Origin: Candidatus Eiseniibacteriota bacterium
GTDB taxonomy: Bacteria > Eisenbacteria > RBG-16-71-46 > JAFGJU01
DNA length: 19,346 nt
NCBI GenBank assembly: GCA_016928935.1
Contig: JAFGJU010000100.1
Span: forward strand, 1 to 19,346
Direction of reading: 5' to 3'
Below the pieces are notes generated by a model, which saw only the letters and a program-made list of their open reading frames with translations, was not told the DNA's origin and searched no databases. The position numbers were made by a program, and so were the translations under genes. Positions 7,805 through 15,927 of the stretch are shown here, piece after piece (the stretch's first letter is position 1; every line of letters starts with the position of its first letter).

Positions 7805-9242
7805 CCGACCCGGCGCCCGTGCGCGCCAGCGCGTGTACCGCCTCTTTGAACGCCCGCCCCCTGTGTTCGAAGTCCTTGAACATGTCGAAACTCGCGCAGC
7901 CGGGCGCCAGTAGCACCACGTCGCCGGGCGCGGCCTGTTTGAGCGCAGCGGCCACTGCCTCCTCCATGGAGCCGGCCTTGTGCGCCGTCACTGACGGCCA
8001 GGACCTCCCGATTTTCTCGGCCGCCTGACCCATCAGGACCATGGCCTTGACCTTCTCTGAGGCGAGTCGAGCCAGCTTCGCGAAGTCCCCGCCCTTGTCC
8101 TTGCCCCCCGCGATGAGCACCACGGGCTTTTCGAACGAGAGAAGGGCGTACTTCATGGAGTCCACGTTCGTGGCCTTGGAGTCGTTGACGAAAACGACAC
8201 CGTCTATCTCCGCGACCTCTTCCAGCCTGTGCTCCAGGCCCCTGAACTCCTCGATGGGCCGCTTCATCTGTTCGGCCCTGACCCCGGCGGCCGCGGAGGC
8301 GCACACGCACGCCATCACGTTGGCGATGTTGTGCGGGCCCTTGAGTGGCACGTCGTCCACGCCGGTTATCTCGTACTCGCCGCTACTGTCCCTGAACCAG
8401 AGGCTCGAGCCGCGCACGAAGGCGCCGCGTTCCACCTTTCTGTCGGTGAACGAGAAGGTCAAGACCTGTGCTCCCAGGGTCACGGCGAACTGCTTCTGGG
8501 CCGGGTCGTCCGCGTTCAGCACTGCGAAGTCCGACTGAATCTGGTTGGCGAACACGCGCGCCTTGGCCGCCGCGTAGCTCTCGACGTCCGGATACCTGTC
8601 CAGGTGGTCGGGAGTGATGTTCAAAAGGACGGCCACCCTGGCGTGGAACCTGTCAATACTCTCCAGCTGGAAGCTGCTTATCTCCGCCACTATGACGCCG
8701 TCGGCGGGCACGCTCTCGGCCACCGCGCAAAGTGCGATGCCGATGTTCCCTGCCACCGCCACCTCGAAGCCGGCTGCGGCCACTATTTTGCCCAGCAGGG
8801 TGACCACCGTGCTCTTGCCGTTCGTTCCGGTGACGGCCACGATGGGGGCTCGGGCGAGCTCCCAGGCGATCTCAACCTCGCTCAGCACGGGTATGCCCTG
8901 CTTGAGCGCCTCCTGTATGAGCGGTATCGCCCTGGGCACCCCGGGGCTCAACACTATGAGGTCTTTTCCCTTGAGCAAAGACGCGTCGTGGCCACCCAAT
9001 GCGAGCGTGATGCCCTGCTCCTCCAGGGCCCTCGCCTCCGGGCCCAGGTCCGGCTTGAGGCTGGTGTCGGTGGCGGTCACGCTGCACTCGTGCCTGCGCA
9101 GGACTTCCGAGGCCGCCAGGCCGCTCCTTCCGAGGCCCACCACCAGGACGCTCTTTCCGGCGAACGACGGAGCGACCGCGTCGGGTCGCGGCGCCGGGCC
9201 GCCGGCCATTTCAATTCCGTCCGAAGTCACGTCTTCCCTCAC
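7788..9242 (-). CDS. murD: UDP-N-acetylmuramoylalanine--D-glutamate ligase MurD
   Basis: Cytoplasmic ATP-dependent ligase that adds D-Glu to UDP-MurNAc-L-Ala. The reading of 484 residues shows an N-terminal nucleotide-fold domain (VLVVGLGRSG, 32-41) and the P-loop GTNGKST (139-145). It continues with SSFQLE (189-194), NDSKATN (353-359), IAGGKDKGGDF (377-387) and SFDMFKDFEHRG (451-462), all typical of MurD. The GTG at 9242 directly abuts the mraY stop. The GTG of residue 5 (9230) has a better Shine-Dalgarno (GAGGGA 4 nt upstream), and an ATG lies at residue 12 (9209). All three precede the first domain, so the function call does not depend on the choice. The C-terminus is a short Gly/Ser-rich tail. 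Confidence 0.96.
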   Translation of the reverse strand: MREDVTSDGIEMAGGPAPRPDAVAPSFAGKSVLVVGLGRSGLAASEVLRRHECSVTATDTSLKPDLGPEARALEEQGITLALGGHDASLLKGKDLIVLSPGVPRAIPLIQEALKQGIPVLSEVEIAWELARAPIVAVTGTNGKSTVVTLLGKIVAAAGFEVAVAGNIGIALCAVAESVPADGVIVAEISSFQLESIDRFHARVAVLLNITPDHLDRYPDVESYAAAKARVFANQIQSDFAVLNADDPAQKQFAVTLGAQVLTFSFTDRKVERGAFVRGSSLWFRDSSGEYEITGVDDVPLKGPHNIANVMACVCASAAAGVRAEQMKRPIEEFRGLEHRLEEVAEIDGVVFVNDSKATNVDSMKYALLSFEKPVVLIAGGKDKGGDFAKLARLASEKVKAMVLMGQAAEKIGRSWPSVTAHKAGSMEEAVAAALKQAAPGDVVLLAPGCASFDMFKDFEHRGRAFKEAVHALARTGAGSGGSDK

Positions 9243-10328
9243 TCACTGGATCTTCAAAGTTGTGATTGTGACGAGCGCCAGGACCGCCGCCACAATCCAG
9301 AACCGCACCACGACCCGAGTCTCGGGCCACCCCAGAAGCTCGAAGTGATGATGAATGGGCGTCATCTTGAATATCCTGCGGCCGCGAAGCTTGAACGACG
9401 CCACCTGCAGTATGACCGAAAGCGTCTCTATGACGAACACGCCTCCGACTATCACGAGCAGGAGCTCGCGCTTTATCAGTACGGCCACCGTGCCCAGCGC
9501 TCCGCCCAGGGCCAGGGCGCCCGTGTCCCCCATGAACACCTCGGCGGGATGGCAGTTGAACCAAAGAAAGCCCAGCGCGGCTCCCATCACGGCCCCGCAG
9601 TAGACGGAAAGCTCGCCGCAGCCCTCCATGTAGTGGATGTTGAGGTACTCCGCAATCTTGATGTGTCCCGTCAGGTAGCTCAAGACCCCGAACGCCAGGG
9701 CCACGAACGACACCGACCCTATGGCCAGCCCGTCCAGCCCGTCGGTCAGGTTGACCGCGTTCGAGCTGCCGGTTATTACGAGCATGACGAACACCACGTA
9801 GAACGGCCCGAAGTAGAGCGCCATGTCCTTCAGGAACGGTACGTTCGTCCAGCCCACGCTCCGCTCGTCCACGGGCGCCAGGTAGAGGACGAGGCCGAGC
9901 GTCAACCCCAGTACTCCCTGCGCGAGCAGTTTGTAGCGCCCCTTCAGTCCCTTCGGGTGCTTCTTCACGACCCTGAGGTAGTCGTCCAAGAACCCTATCG
10001 CGCCCAACCACAGAGTCGACAGCAGGGCCATGACGACCATCCTGTTGGCCAAATTGCCCCAAAGGAGCGTCGAAACGACAACGGCGATGAGGATGAGCAG
10101 CCCGCCCATTGTCGGAGTGCCTTCCTTGGTGAAATGGGTGGCGGGCCCGTCCTGACGTATGGCCTGTTTCACCTTGAACGCTCTCAGCCTTCTGATGAGC
10201 GGAGGCCCGAGTATCAGGCACACCAGGAGCGCCGTGACGCCGGCGTAGGCTGCCCTAAACGTTATGTACCGGAAGATGTTGAAGACCGAGATGTACTCGT
10301 GCAGAGGATAGAGAAGGTGGTAGAACAC
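9243..10328 (-). CDS. mraY: Phospho-N-acetylmuramoyl-pentapeptide transferase MraY
   Basis: Integral membrane enzyme that transfers phospho-MurNAc-pentapeptide from UDP to undecaprenyl phosphate, forming lipid I. From the GTG at 10328 it is 361 residues, the usual length, with about ten membrane segments. Motifs visible are GTPTMGG (70-76), the paired Asp115-Asp116 of GFLDDYLRV, NAVNLTDGLDGLA (190-202), FMGDTGALALGG (265-276) and the triple histidine in TPIHHHFE (323-330). These are the conserved Mg2+ and substrate sites of the family. The open frame reaches 10451, but that extension is inside murF in another frame and has no membrane character. The GTG lies one base after the murF stop and begins with VFYHLLYPLHE, which matches the typical MraY N-terminus. 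Confidence 0.97.
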   Translation of the reverse strand: MFYHLLYPLHEYISVFNIFRYITFRAAYAGVTALLVCLILGPPLIRRLRAFKVKQAIRQDGPATHFTKEGTPTMGGLLILIAVVVSTLLWGNLANRMVVMALLSTLWLGAIGFLDDYLRVVKKHPKGLKGRYKLLAQGVLGLTLGLVLYLAPVDERSVGWTNVPFLKDMALYFGPFYVVFVMLVITGSSNAVNLTDGLDGLAIGSVSFVALAFGVLSYLTGHIKIAEYLNIHYMEGCGELSVYCGAVMGAALGFLWFNCHPAEVFMGDTGALALGGALGTVAVLIKRELLLVIVGGVFVIETLSVILQVASFKLRGRRIFKMTPIHHHFELLGWPETRVVVRFWIVAAVLALVTITTLKIQ

Positions 10329-10329
10329 C

Positions 10330-11769
10330 TCAGGTCCCTTTCTTCCAACCGCCCGGGCGGGCGTTCGTCGCCTCACCCGCGCGGCACTCGATTTCCTCGA
10401 TGACTCTCTCCATGGACATACCCCTGGAACCCTTGACGAGGTAGAGGTCACCCGCGGCCCAGGACGAAGTCACACGCTCGGCCGCCTCCAAGTGCGAGCC
10501 GGCCACGAAGACCGAGCCCGGGTTCATCCCGGCGGCCTCCGCTCCCCGCCTGACCGCGTCCGCGAACTGTCCGTGGAGTATCAGCGCGTCCGCCCGCGCG
10601 GCACTTCTGCCCAGTGCGAAGTGCCAGCTTTCCGCGGCCTCGCCCAGCTCCAGCATGTCCCCCAGGATCGCCACCTTCCTGGTGAAGCCCTCCAGGGCGA
10701 AGAGCGTGTCCAGGGCCATCGCCATCGAGCCTGGGTTCGCGTTGTAAGTGTCGTCTATGAAGCACGCCGGGCCGACCGTTTTCATCTCCATTCTGCCCCT
10801 GGTCGGAGTGACCGACGCCAGAGCCGCCGCGGCTTCCTCCGCCCGAACACCCAGAGCCCTGGAGGCGGCCAGAGCCGCCAGAGCGTTCAGCACGTTCTGC
10901 GTTCCCAGGAGCCGTATCCTGACAGGCGGAAACCCGTCCACCAGAAGTTCGGTGCCCTCAGTACCGAGGTAGCGCACGCTCGCCGGCCTCAAGTTGCTCT
11001 TCGAAGACATCCCGAACGTGATCAGTCTCAGGGGCTTCCCTGCGTTGAGCCGGAAGAGCTCCTCTGAATCCCTGTGGATGATGAGCCAGTCGTCCCTTTC
11101 CAGCTCGTCGGCCAGCTCGCTCTTCGCCTTGGCCACTTCCAGAACGGTGTCCATGCCCTCCAGGTGCGCGGCCGACGCGTTGGTGATTACGCCCACGGAC
11201 GGCATCGAAAGTTCCGCCAGGCGCGCTATCTCGCCCGGGCGGTTCATCCCCAGTTCGAGCACGGCCACCTCGTCACCTTGCTGCAACTGCAGCAACGTGA
11301 TGGGCACTCCGAACTGGTTGTTGAGGTTGCCCTGGGTTCTGGCGGTCCTGTACGTCGTCGCCGAAACAGCCGCTATCATCTCTTTCGTGGTGGTCTTGCC
11401 GTTGCTGCCCGTGACCGCGACGACCCTGGGGTTGACTCTTATCCTGTTGTACCGGCCGAGCTCTTGAAACGCGCGGAGAGGGTCGCGCACCGAGAGCAGC
11501 GGCCTGGAGCGCTCTTCCTGCGTGAGCCCCGCCAGCCACTCGGCGGAAACGAGCGCCACGGAGGCCCCTCTGGAGAGGCTCTCCGCCACGAAGTGGTGGC
11601 CGTCGTGGGAGGCACCCTTCAGCGCAACGAACAGCTCGCCGGGATTGACGGTCCTGGAATCGATGGAGACCCCGCTCACGAAGTCGGGCAGCCTTCTGGC
11701 GGCCTCCTCGCCGGCGCACGTCGCGCCCGTGGCCTTCTTGACTTCTTTTATCGTGAATCCCGATTTCAT
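10330..11769 (-). CDS. murF: UDP-MurNAc-tripeptide--D-Ala-D-Ala ligase MurF
   Basis: Cytoplasmic ATP-dependent ligase that adds the D-Ala-D-Ala dipeptide to UDP-MurNAc-tripeptide, the last soluble step. The 479 residues carry an N-terminal UDP-binding domain (SIDSRTVNPGELFVAL, 35-50), the P-loop GSNGKTTTK (121-129), DDTYNANP (339-346), GDMLELG (370-376) and KGSRGMSMER (446-455), a set specific to MurF. ATG start at 11769, 24 nt after the murE stop, with only a weak Shine-Dalgarno. The protein needs D-Ala-D-Ala, but no ddl gene lies in this cluster, so the dipeptide ligase must be encoded elsewhere. Confidence 0.96.
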   Translation of the reverse strand: MKSGFTIKEVKKATGATCAGEEAARRLPDFVSGVSIDSRTVNPGELFVALKGASHDGHHFVAESLSRGASVALVSAEWLAGLTQEERSRPLLSVRDPLRAFQELGRYNRIRVNPRVVAVTGSNGKTTTKEMIAAVSATTYRTARTQGNLNNQFGVPITLLQLQQGDEVAVLELGMNRPGEIARLAELSMPSVGVITNASAAHLEGMDTVLEVAKAKSELADELERDDWLIIHRDSEELFRLNAGKPLRLITFGMSSKSNLRPASVRYLGTEGTELLVDGFPPVRIRLLGTQNVLNALAALAASRALGVRAEEAAAALASVTPTRGRMEMKTVGPACFIDDTYNANPGSMAMALDTLFALEGFTRKVAILGDMLELGEAAESWHFALGRSAARADALILHGQFADAVRRGAEAAGMNPGSVFVAGSHLEAAERVTSSWAAGDLYLVKGSRGMSMERVIEEIECRAGEATNARPGGWKKGT

Positions 11770-11793
11770 CTTCGATGTCTCATCCTGGGCGTC

Positions 11794-13275
11794 TCATTCC
11801 CGCCTGGCGCAGAGAAACTCCTCCGCCACTTCTCTGTCGTCGAAGTGCCGCACTTCCGTCCCGACGATCTGATAGTCCTCGTGCCCCTTGCCCGCTATCA
11901 CGACGCTGTCCCCCTGACCGGCGCCGGCCAGCGCGGTCCGAATGGCCTCTCTGCGGTCCGGGAGGACAGCGTAGCGTCCGCCGGCCCGCTTCACGCCTTC
12001 CTCTATCTGGGCGATTATCGAAAGCGGCTCCTCGCTCCTCGGGTTGTCCGACGTGATGACGGTCAGGTCCGCCAGGCTGCCCGACACCGCGCCCATCTCA
12101 CTGCGCTTGCCTCTGTCCCTGTCCCCGCCGCAGCCGAACACGCAGATAAGTTCCCGCTCGGTGAGCTGGCGCACCGTCCTAAGTATGTTGCCCAGGGCGT
12201 CCGGCGTGTGGGCGTAGTCTATGAAGACGGAGAAGTCCTGTCCCGCGTCCACGCGCTCTATCCTTCCCCTGACGCCCTTGAGCGCCTCGAGGCCGGCCAC
12301 GACTACGGCCGGGTCTATCCCGAGAGACACCCCGGCTCCGAAGCCCGCCAGAGCGTTCATGACGTTGAACACGCCCGGGACGGAGAGCCTGACTTTGAGG
12401 CGCTTCCCTTTCCAGACAAGCAAGAACACGCTGCCGCCGGGCAGAAGCTCCACGTCTGTCGCGCTCACGTCCGCGGCGGCCGCCAGCGAATACATGCAAA
12501 CCGGGTCGCCCGACGCCACGGCCGCGTCCCTGAACGCAGGATGAGCGGGGTCGTCAGCGTTGAGCACGCACACGGGCGATTTGAGAGCCGTGCCCCTCTC
12601 CGCTTTCATGAACAGCCTCAGCTTGGCGTCCCTGTATTCCTCGAACGTGTTGTGGTAGTCCAGGTGGTCCCTGCTGAGGTTGGTGAACACGACCACGTCG
12701 AACTCCGTTCCGTACGACCTCCGCTGGGCCAGGGCGTGAGACGACACCTCGACCGCGGCGTGCGTCATTCCGCGTCTCAGCATGCCGGCCAGGAGCTCCT
12801 GGAAGTCGGGCGCCTCGGGAGTCGTGTACGCTCCCTTGAGCCTCACGTCTCCCAGGTCGTAGCCGATGGTGCCCACGACACCCGCCTTAAGCCCGGCCTC
12901 CGAGCACACGGACTTGACGAGATAGCTCACAGTCGTCTTGCCGTTGGTCCCGGTTATGCCCACCGTCTTGAGCCTCCGGGAAGGATGACCGTGGAACCGG
13001 CACGCCGCCAGGGCCAGGGCCTTTCTGACGTCGGGCACGAGCACTCTGGTCGCGCCGGCGACTTCGACGTCTCTGTCCGATACGACACCCACCGCGCCGG
13101 AGGCCAGCGCGTCCTTGAAGAACGCCAGGCCGTCCGAGCGGAGACCGGCGATCGAGAAGAATAGGCTCCCGGGCGTCACTTTCCTGGAGTCGTACGCGAT
13201 TTGCGTGACCTCCACGTCGTCCGGACCGGTCACGGTCTTTGACTCGAGGTCCCGCAGCAGCTCCCTCAGTCTCAT
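11794..13275 (-). CDS. murE: UDP-MurNAc-L-Ala-D-Glu--meso-diaminopimelate ligase MurE
   Basis: Cytoplasmic ATP-dependent ligase that adds the third stem residue. With the ATG at 13275 it is 493 residues. Motifs are IAYDSRKVTPGSLFF (26-40), the P-loop GTNGKTT (109-115), EVSSHALAQ (176-184), DYAHTPDAL (353-361), GCGGDRDRGKR (381-391), DNPR (410-413) and GKGHEDYQ (462-469). DNPR is the motif associated with meso-diaminopimelate rather than lysine, so the organism probably has DAP-type peptidoglycan. The frame stays open to 13377, but that would overlap the PBP gene and add a low-complexity tail. The ATG chosen begins MRLRELL like other MurE proteins and has AAGGGA about 4 nt upstream. Confidence 0.96.
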   Translation of the reverse strand: MRLRELLRDLESKTVTGPDDVEVTQIAYDSRKVTPGSLFFSIAGLRSDGLAFFKDALASGAVGVVSDRDVEVAGATRVLVPDVRKALALAACRFHGHPSRRLKTVGITGTNGKTTVSYLVKSVCSEAGLKAGVVGTIGYDLGDVRLKGAYTTPEAPDFQELLAGMLRRGMTHAAVEVSSHALAQRRSYGTEFDVVVFTNLSRDHLDYHNTFEEYRDAKLRLFMKAERGTALKSPVCVLNADDPAHPAFRDAAVASGDPVCMYSLAAAADVSATDVELLPGGSVFLLVWKGKRLKVRLSVPGVFNVMNALAGFGAGVSLGIDPAVVVAGLEALKGVRGRIERVDAGQDFSVFIDYAHTPDALGNILRTVRQLTERELICVFGCGGDRDRGKRSEMGAVSGSLADLTVITSDNPRSEEPLSIIAQIEEGVKRAGGRYAVLPDRREAIRTALAGAGQGDSVVIAGKGHEDYQIVGTEVRHFDDREVAEEFLCARRE

Positions 13276-13319
13276 CGCTTCCCTTGTTTCCGGCGCTCCC
13301 GGGCGCGTCTCGGACGTTC

Positions 13320-15452
13320 CTAGCGGTGCGTCCCGTGTCTCTCGGCCGCCAGCGGCCTCAACTCCAGCACGCAGCAATCGCCGCGCCGCACCAGACTTCC
13401 GGCCGGAGGAGACTGCCCGGCCACCACACCGCTTCCGTTCACTCTGGCCGTGACGGCCATTGCGGACAGTCTGCGCAAGGCGTCCCGCATGGAGAGGCCT
13501 CTCAAGTCCGGCAGGGCCCCCTCGTCGGACGCCGGCTTGTCGGCTTCGGCCAGCCGAAGTCTCACGTCCGTGCCGGTGCGCGCCAGTGTCCCGGCCGCCG
13601 GCTCCTGCGAAACGACTCTGCTCCCCACTCCCGAAAAACGCACGTCAAAGCCGACCTTCTTCAGGTCTCTCGCGGCTTCGTCCTCCGCGAGCAGCCTCAC
13701 GTCGGGCACCCTCACGTGCGCGTCGTTCCTGACCTCGAACCTGATTCTGTCGAACGGCGGCGACAAGGGCGGCCTGGAGCAATTGCCGACTCTTTCAACG
13801 AGCTCCTTGAAGACCGGGGCGGCAACCACGGCGGCCAGGTGTTCGTCGGCCGGTTCGTCCAGCACCACCAGGCAAACCAACCGTGTGTTCTCAGCCGGCA
13901 GAAGGCCGGCGAACGAGCTCACAAAGCTGGAGTACGAGCGGGTGGAGGCGCTGTACTTCTGCGCCGTGCCGGTCTTCCCCCCGATCCGGCACCACTCGAC
14001 GCGTGCGCTCCTGCCCGTGCCGTTGTCGACGGCGTCGGCCAGGAACTCCTTTATTGTCCGACAGGTGCCTTCCGAAAGCACCCTCCTTCTCTCGCGAGGC
14101 AACCACCGCCGGAGGCCGCGTCCGCCGTCGTCCTCAATGCGCTTCACCAGCATGGGCCTCGTCATGACGCCGTCGTTGGCCACCGCCGCGTAGGCCATGG
14201 CCAACTGGAGCGCGGTGACCGAGATCTCCTGGCCGTACGCCATCGTAAAGAGCGAGCGCTGCGACCAGTCCTCTGTGTTCCTCAACTTGCCGGCTCCCTC
14301 GCCCGGGAGGTCTATTCCCGTCGTGGCCCCGAAACCGAAGGCGCGGCAGTAGCCGTAGAATTTGTCCTCGCCTATCATGAGGCCCAGCTTGGCCGCCACT
14401 ATGTTGCTCGAAACCCTGAAGAACTCCTTGAGGCTCACCCAGCCGTGCTTCGAGGTGTCGTTGACCCTGAACTGGCCGAAGCGGCCCACGCCGTTCTCGG
14501 CGTAGAAGATCGTCGTGGACTCCGCGACGTCCTCCTCCAGCACGGCGCCGAGAGTTATGAGCTTGAACGTGGATCCGGGCTCGAACTGGTCCATCACCAC
14601 CCGGTTTCTGAGAGTGCCCCTTCTCCACGTCCCCGGCACCGTCGGGTCGAAGTCGGGAGCGCTCACCATGGCCAGTATCTCTCCGCTTGCGGGCTCGACC
14701 ATCACGACGCTGCCCGCGGCGGCCCGGTGTTCTTCCATCGCCCTGCGCAGGCAGGACGCTGCGATCGCCTGGTAGTTGGCGTCTATTGTGAGCACGACGT
14801 TCGCGCCGGGCCTCGGCTGCTTGGCCAGGCTCCTGGTCGTCACTACGTCTTCGCCCTTGGCGTCGCGGGCCAGGATGAACCAGCCGCCCGTGCTGTTGAG
14901 GTAGGAGTCGAACTCGGCTTCTATGCCCTCCGTGCCGTGGCCGTCGGGGTTGATGATCCCGACCACGTGACACGCCGCGCGACCCAGGGGATAGATGCGC
15001 CTCGTGTCGTCTATGAGGTCCACGCCGTCCAGACGGCCCGCGCCGCTCTGCTTGGCCTCCCGGAGCCTGGCTTCGGCCTCGGGTGAGATCTTTTTTGCGA
15101 TGGCGACGTATCCGGCCTTCTTTCCGAGCCGTCTGTGCACGCGCGAATAGGGTATCCCGAGGGCGCGGCTCAGCTCTCTCGCAGCGGCCGCCCTGTCGCG
15201 TATCTGGGGTGGATACGCGCAGACCGAGCAGGTCCTGATGTCCTGGGCCAGGACTACGCCGTTCCTGTCGTAAATGGTCCCGCGCACGCCGGACAGCGGA
15301 ACGCGGCGGTTGTGCTGGGTGAGCGCCAGTTTTTCGTAGCGGGAATGGCAGACGATCTGAACGTAGAACAGTCTCAGGAAGAAGAGAGCCCATACAACCG
15401 CGCAGGCGATGGCGATGTGCTTGATTCTGTGCCTGGGGTCATAAGTCCGCAT
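13320..15452 (-). CDS. ftsI: Septal class B penicillin-binding protein (FtsI type) with two PASTA domains
   Basis: Membrane-anchored transpeptidase that cross-links septal peptidoglycan, presumably as partner of FtsW. Its 710 residues show a short basic tail, one membrane segment (about 12-30), the PBP dimer/pedestal region (about 45-200) and the transpeptidase domain (about 240-550). The catalytic triad motifs are present: SxxK as STFK (294-297), SxN as SSN (348-350) and KTG (493-495). The C-terminus has two PASTA repeats, about 581-635 (from VPDVRLLAEDEA) and 647-699 (from LPDLRGLSMRDA). There is no glycosyltransferase domain, hence class B. PASTA tails are absent from enterobacterial FtsI but occur in SpoVD- and PBP2x-like proteins. 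ATG start at 15452, 18 nt after the ftsL-like gene. Confidence 0.94.
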   Translation of the reverse strand: MRTYDPRHRIKHIAIACAVVWALFFLRLFYVQIVCHSRYEKLALTQHNRRVPLSGVRGTIYDRNGVVLAQDIRTCSVCAYPPQIRDRAAAARELSRALGIPYSRVHRRLGKKAGYVAIAKKISPEAEARLREAKQSGAGRLDGVDLIDDTRRIYPLGRAACHVVGIINPDGHGTEGIEAEFDSYLNSTGGWFILARDAKGEDVVTTRSLAKQPRPGANVVLTIDANYQAIAASCLRRAMEEHRAAAGSVVMVEPASGEILAMVSAPDFDPTVPGTWRRGTLRNRVVMDQFEPGSTFKLITLGAVLEEDVAESTTIFYAENGVGRFGQFRVNDTSKHGWVSLKEFFRVSSNIVAAKLGLMIGEDKFYGYCRAFGFGATTGIDLPGEGAGKLRNTEDWSQRSLFTMAYGQEISVTALQLAMAYAAVANDGVMTRPMLVKRIEDDGGRGLRRWLPRERRRVLSEGTCRTIKEFLADAVDNGTGRSARVEWCRIGGKTGTAQKYSASTRSYSSFVSSFAGLLPAENTRLVCLVVLDEPADEHLAAVVAAPVFKELVERVGNCSRPPLSPPFDRIRFEVRNDAHVRVPDVRLLAEDEAARDLKKVGFDVRFSGVGSRVVSQEPAAGTLARTGTDVRLRLAEADKPASDEGALPDLRGLSMRDALRRLSAMAVTARVNGSGVVAGQSPPAGSLVRRGDCCVLELRPLAAERHGTHR

Positions 15453-15470
15453 CTCTCGTGTACCAGCCGT

Positions 15471-15926
15471 CTATGGCTCGTTCGGCCTGCTCGCGCGGGC
15501 CAGCGCAGAAGTCACGAAGAAGTTCAAGATTCTCGACTGCACGTTCTCCAGCGCGGAAAGCCGCGCCGTGACGATGGGCTGCTCGGAGAAGAGGCCCTGG
15601 TCCTCGGCCAGAAGCACCACCTGTTCCACGTCCGGGGTCCTGAGCCCCAGGTCCGAGGCTTCTGTGCTGGCCATGGCAAGCGCCAGTTGACGCTGGATGA
15701 GTCCCTTCTTCTCCAACACCTGGGCCCTCAAGTTCTCGACCGTGTCGCGCCGTTTCTGAAGCTCGGACAAAAGCTGGTCGGTGTAGATGTTCTCCCAGGC
15801 CAGTACGAAAGCCAGAACGACGGCGGCCGCCACGACGGCGAACCGGCGCATGTTTCCTCGCTGCTGGGCCGGGAAGGCCCGCCAGCCAGAGCCGTACGAC
15901 GGCGACCTTCTGAGGAACTTGTCCAT
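15471..15926 (-). CDS. ftsL: FtsL-like divisome protein
   Basis: Probable small bitopic divisome protein that would pair with FtsB/FtsQ-type partners and help activate the FtsW-PBP pair. The 151 residues have a basic N-terminal tail (1-26), one hydrophobic membrane segment (about 28-44) and a heptad-like stretch consistent with a coiled coil (about 45-85: LLSELQKRRDTVENL then RAQVLEKKGLIQ). The rest (about 86-151) is a mixed periplasmic tail, so it is longer than the roughly 120-residue E. coli FtsL. Primary sequence in this family is poorly conserved, so the call rests on topology and on position between rsmH and ftsI. The ATG at 15926 has GGAGG 7 nt upstream, inside the last codons of rsmH, and starts one base after the rsmH stop. 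Confidence 0.75.
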   Translation of the reverse strand: MDKFLRRSPSYGSGWRAFPAQQRGNMRRFAVVAAAVVLAFVLAWENIYTDQLLSELQKRRDTVENLRAQVLEKKGLIQRQLALAMASTEASDLGLRTPDVEQVVLLAEDQGLFSEQPIVTARLSALENVQSRILNFFVTSALARASRPNEP

Positions 15927-15927
15927 C

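Noticed and set aside
8229..10403. Very long plus-strand open frame (724 residues), and similar ones at 11074-13164, 13239-15086 and 3869-5608
   Set aside because: They lie antisense to well-identified murD, mraY, murE, ftsI and murC genes, have His/Arg/Gly-rich composition without domains, and are expected by-products of high-GC codon use.
10329..10451. N-terminal extension of mraY to 10451
   Set aside because: The extra residues are Arg/Ser-rich, lie inside murF, and precede the recognisable MraY N-terminus at the GTG at 10328.
13276..13377. N-terminal extension of murE to an upstream start at 13377
   Set aside because: It would overlap the PBP gene by 58 nt and add a low-complexity tail; the ATG at 13275 has a good ribosome site and a typical MurE N-terminus.
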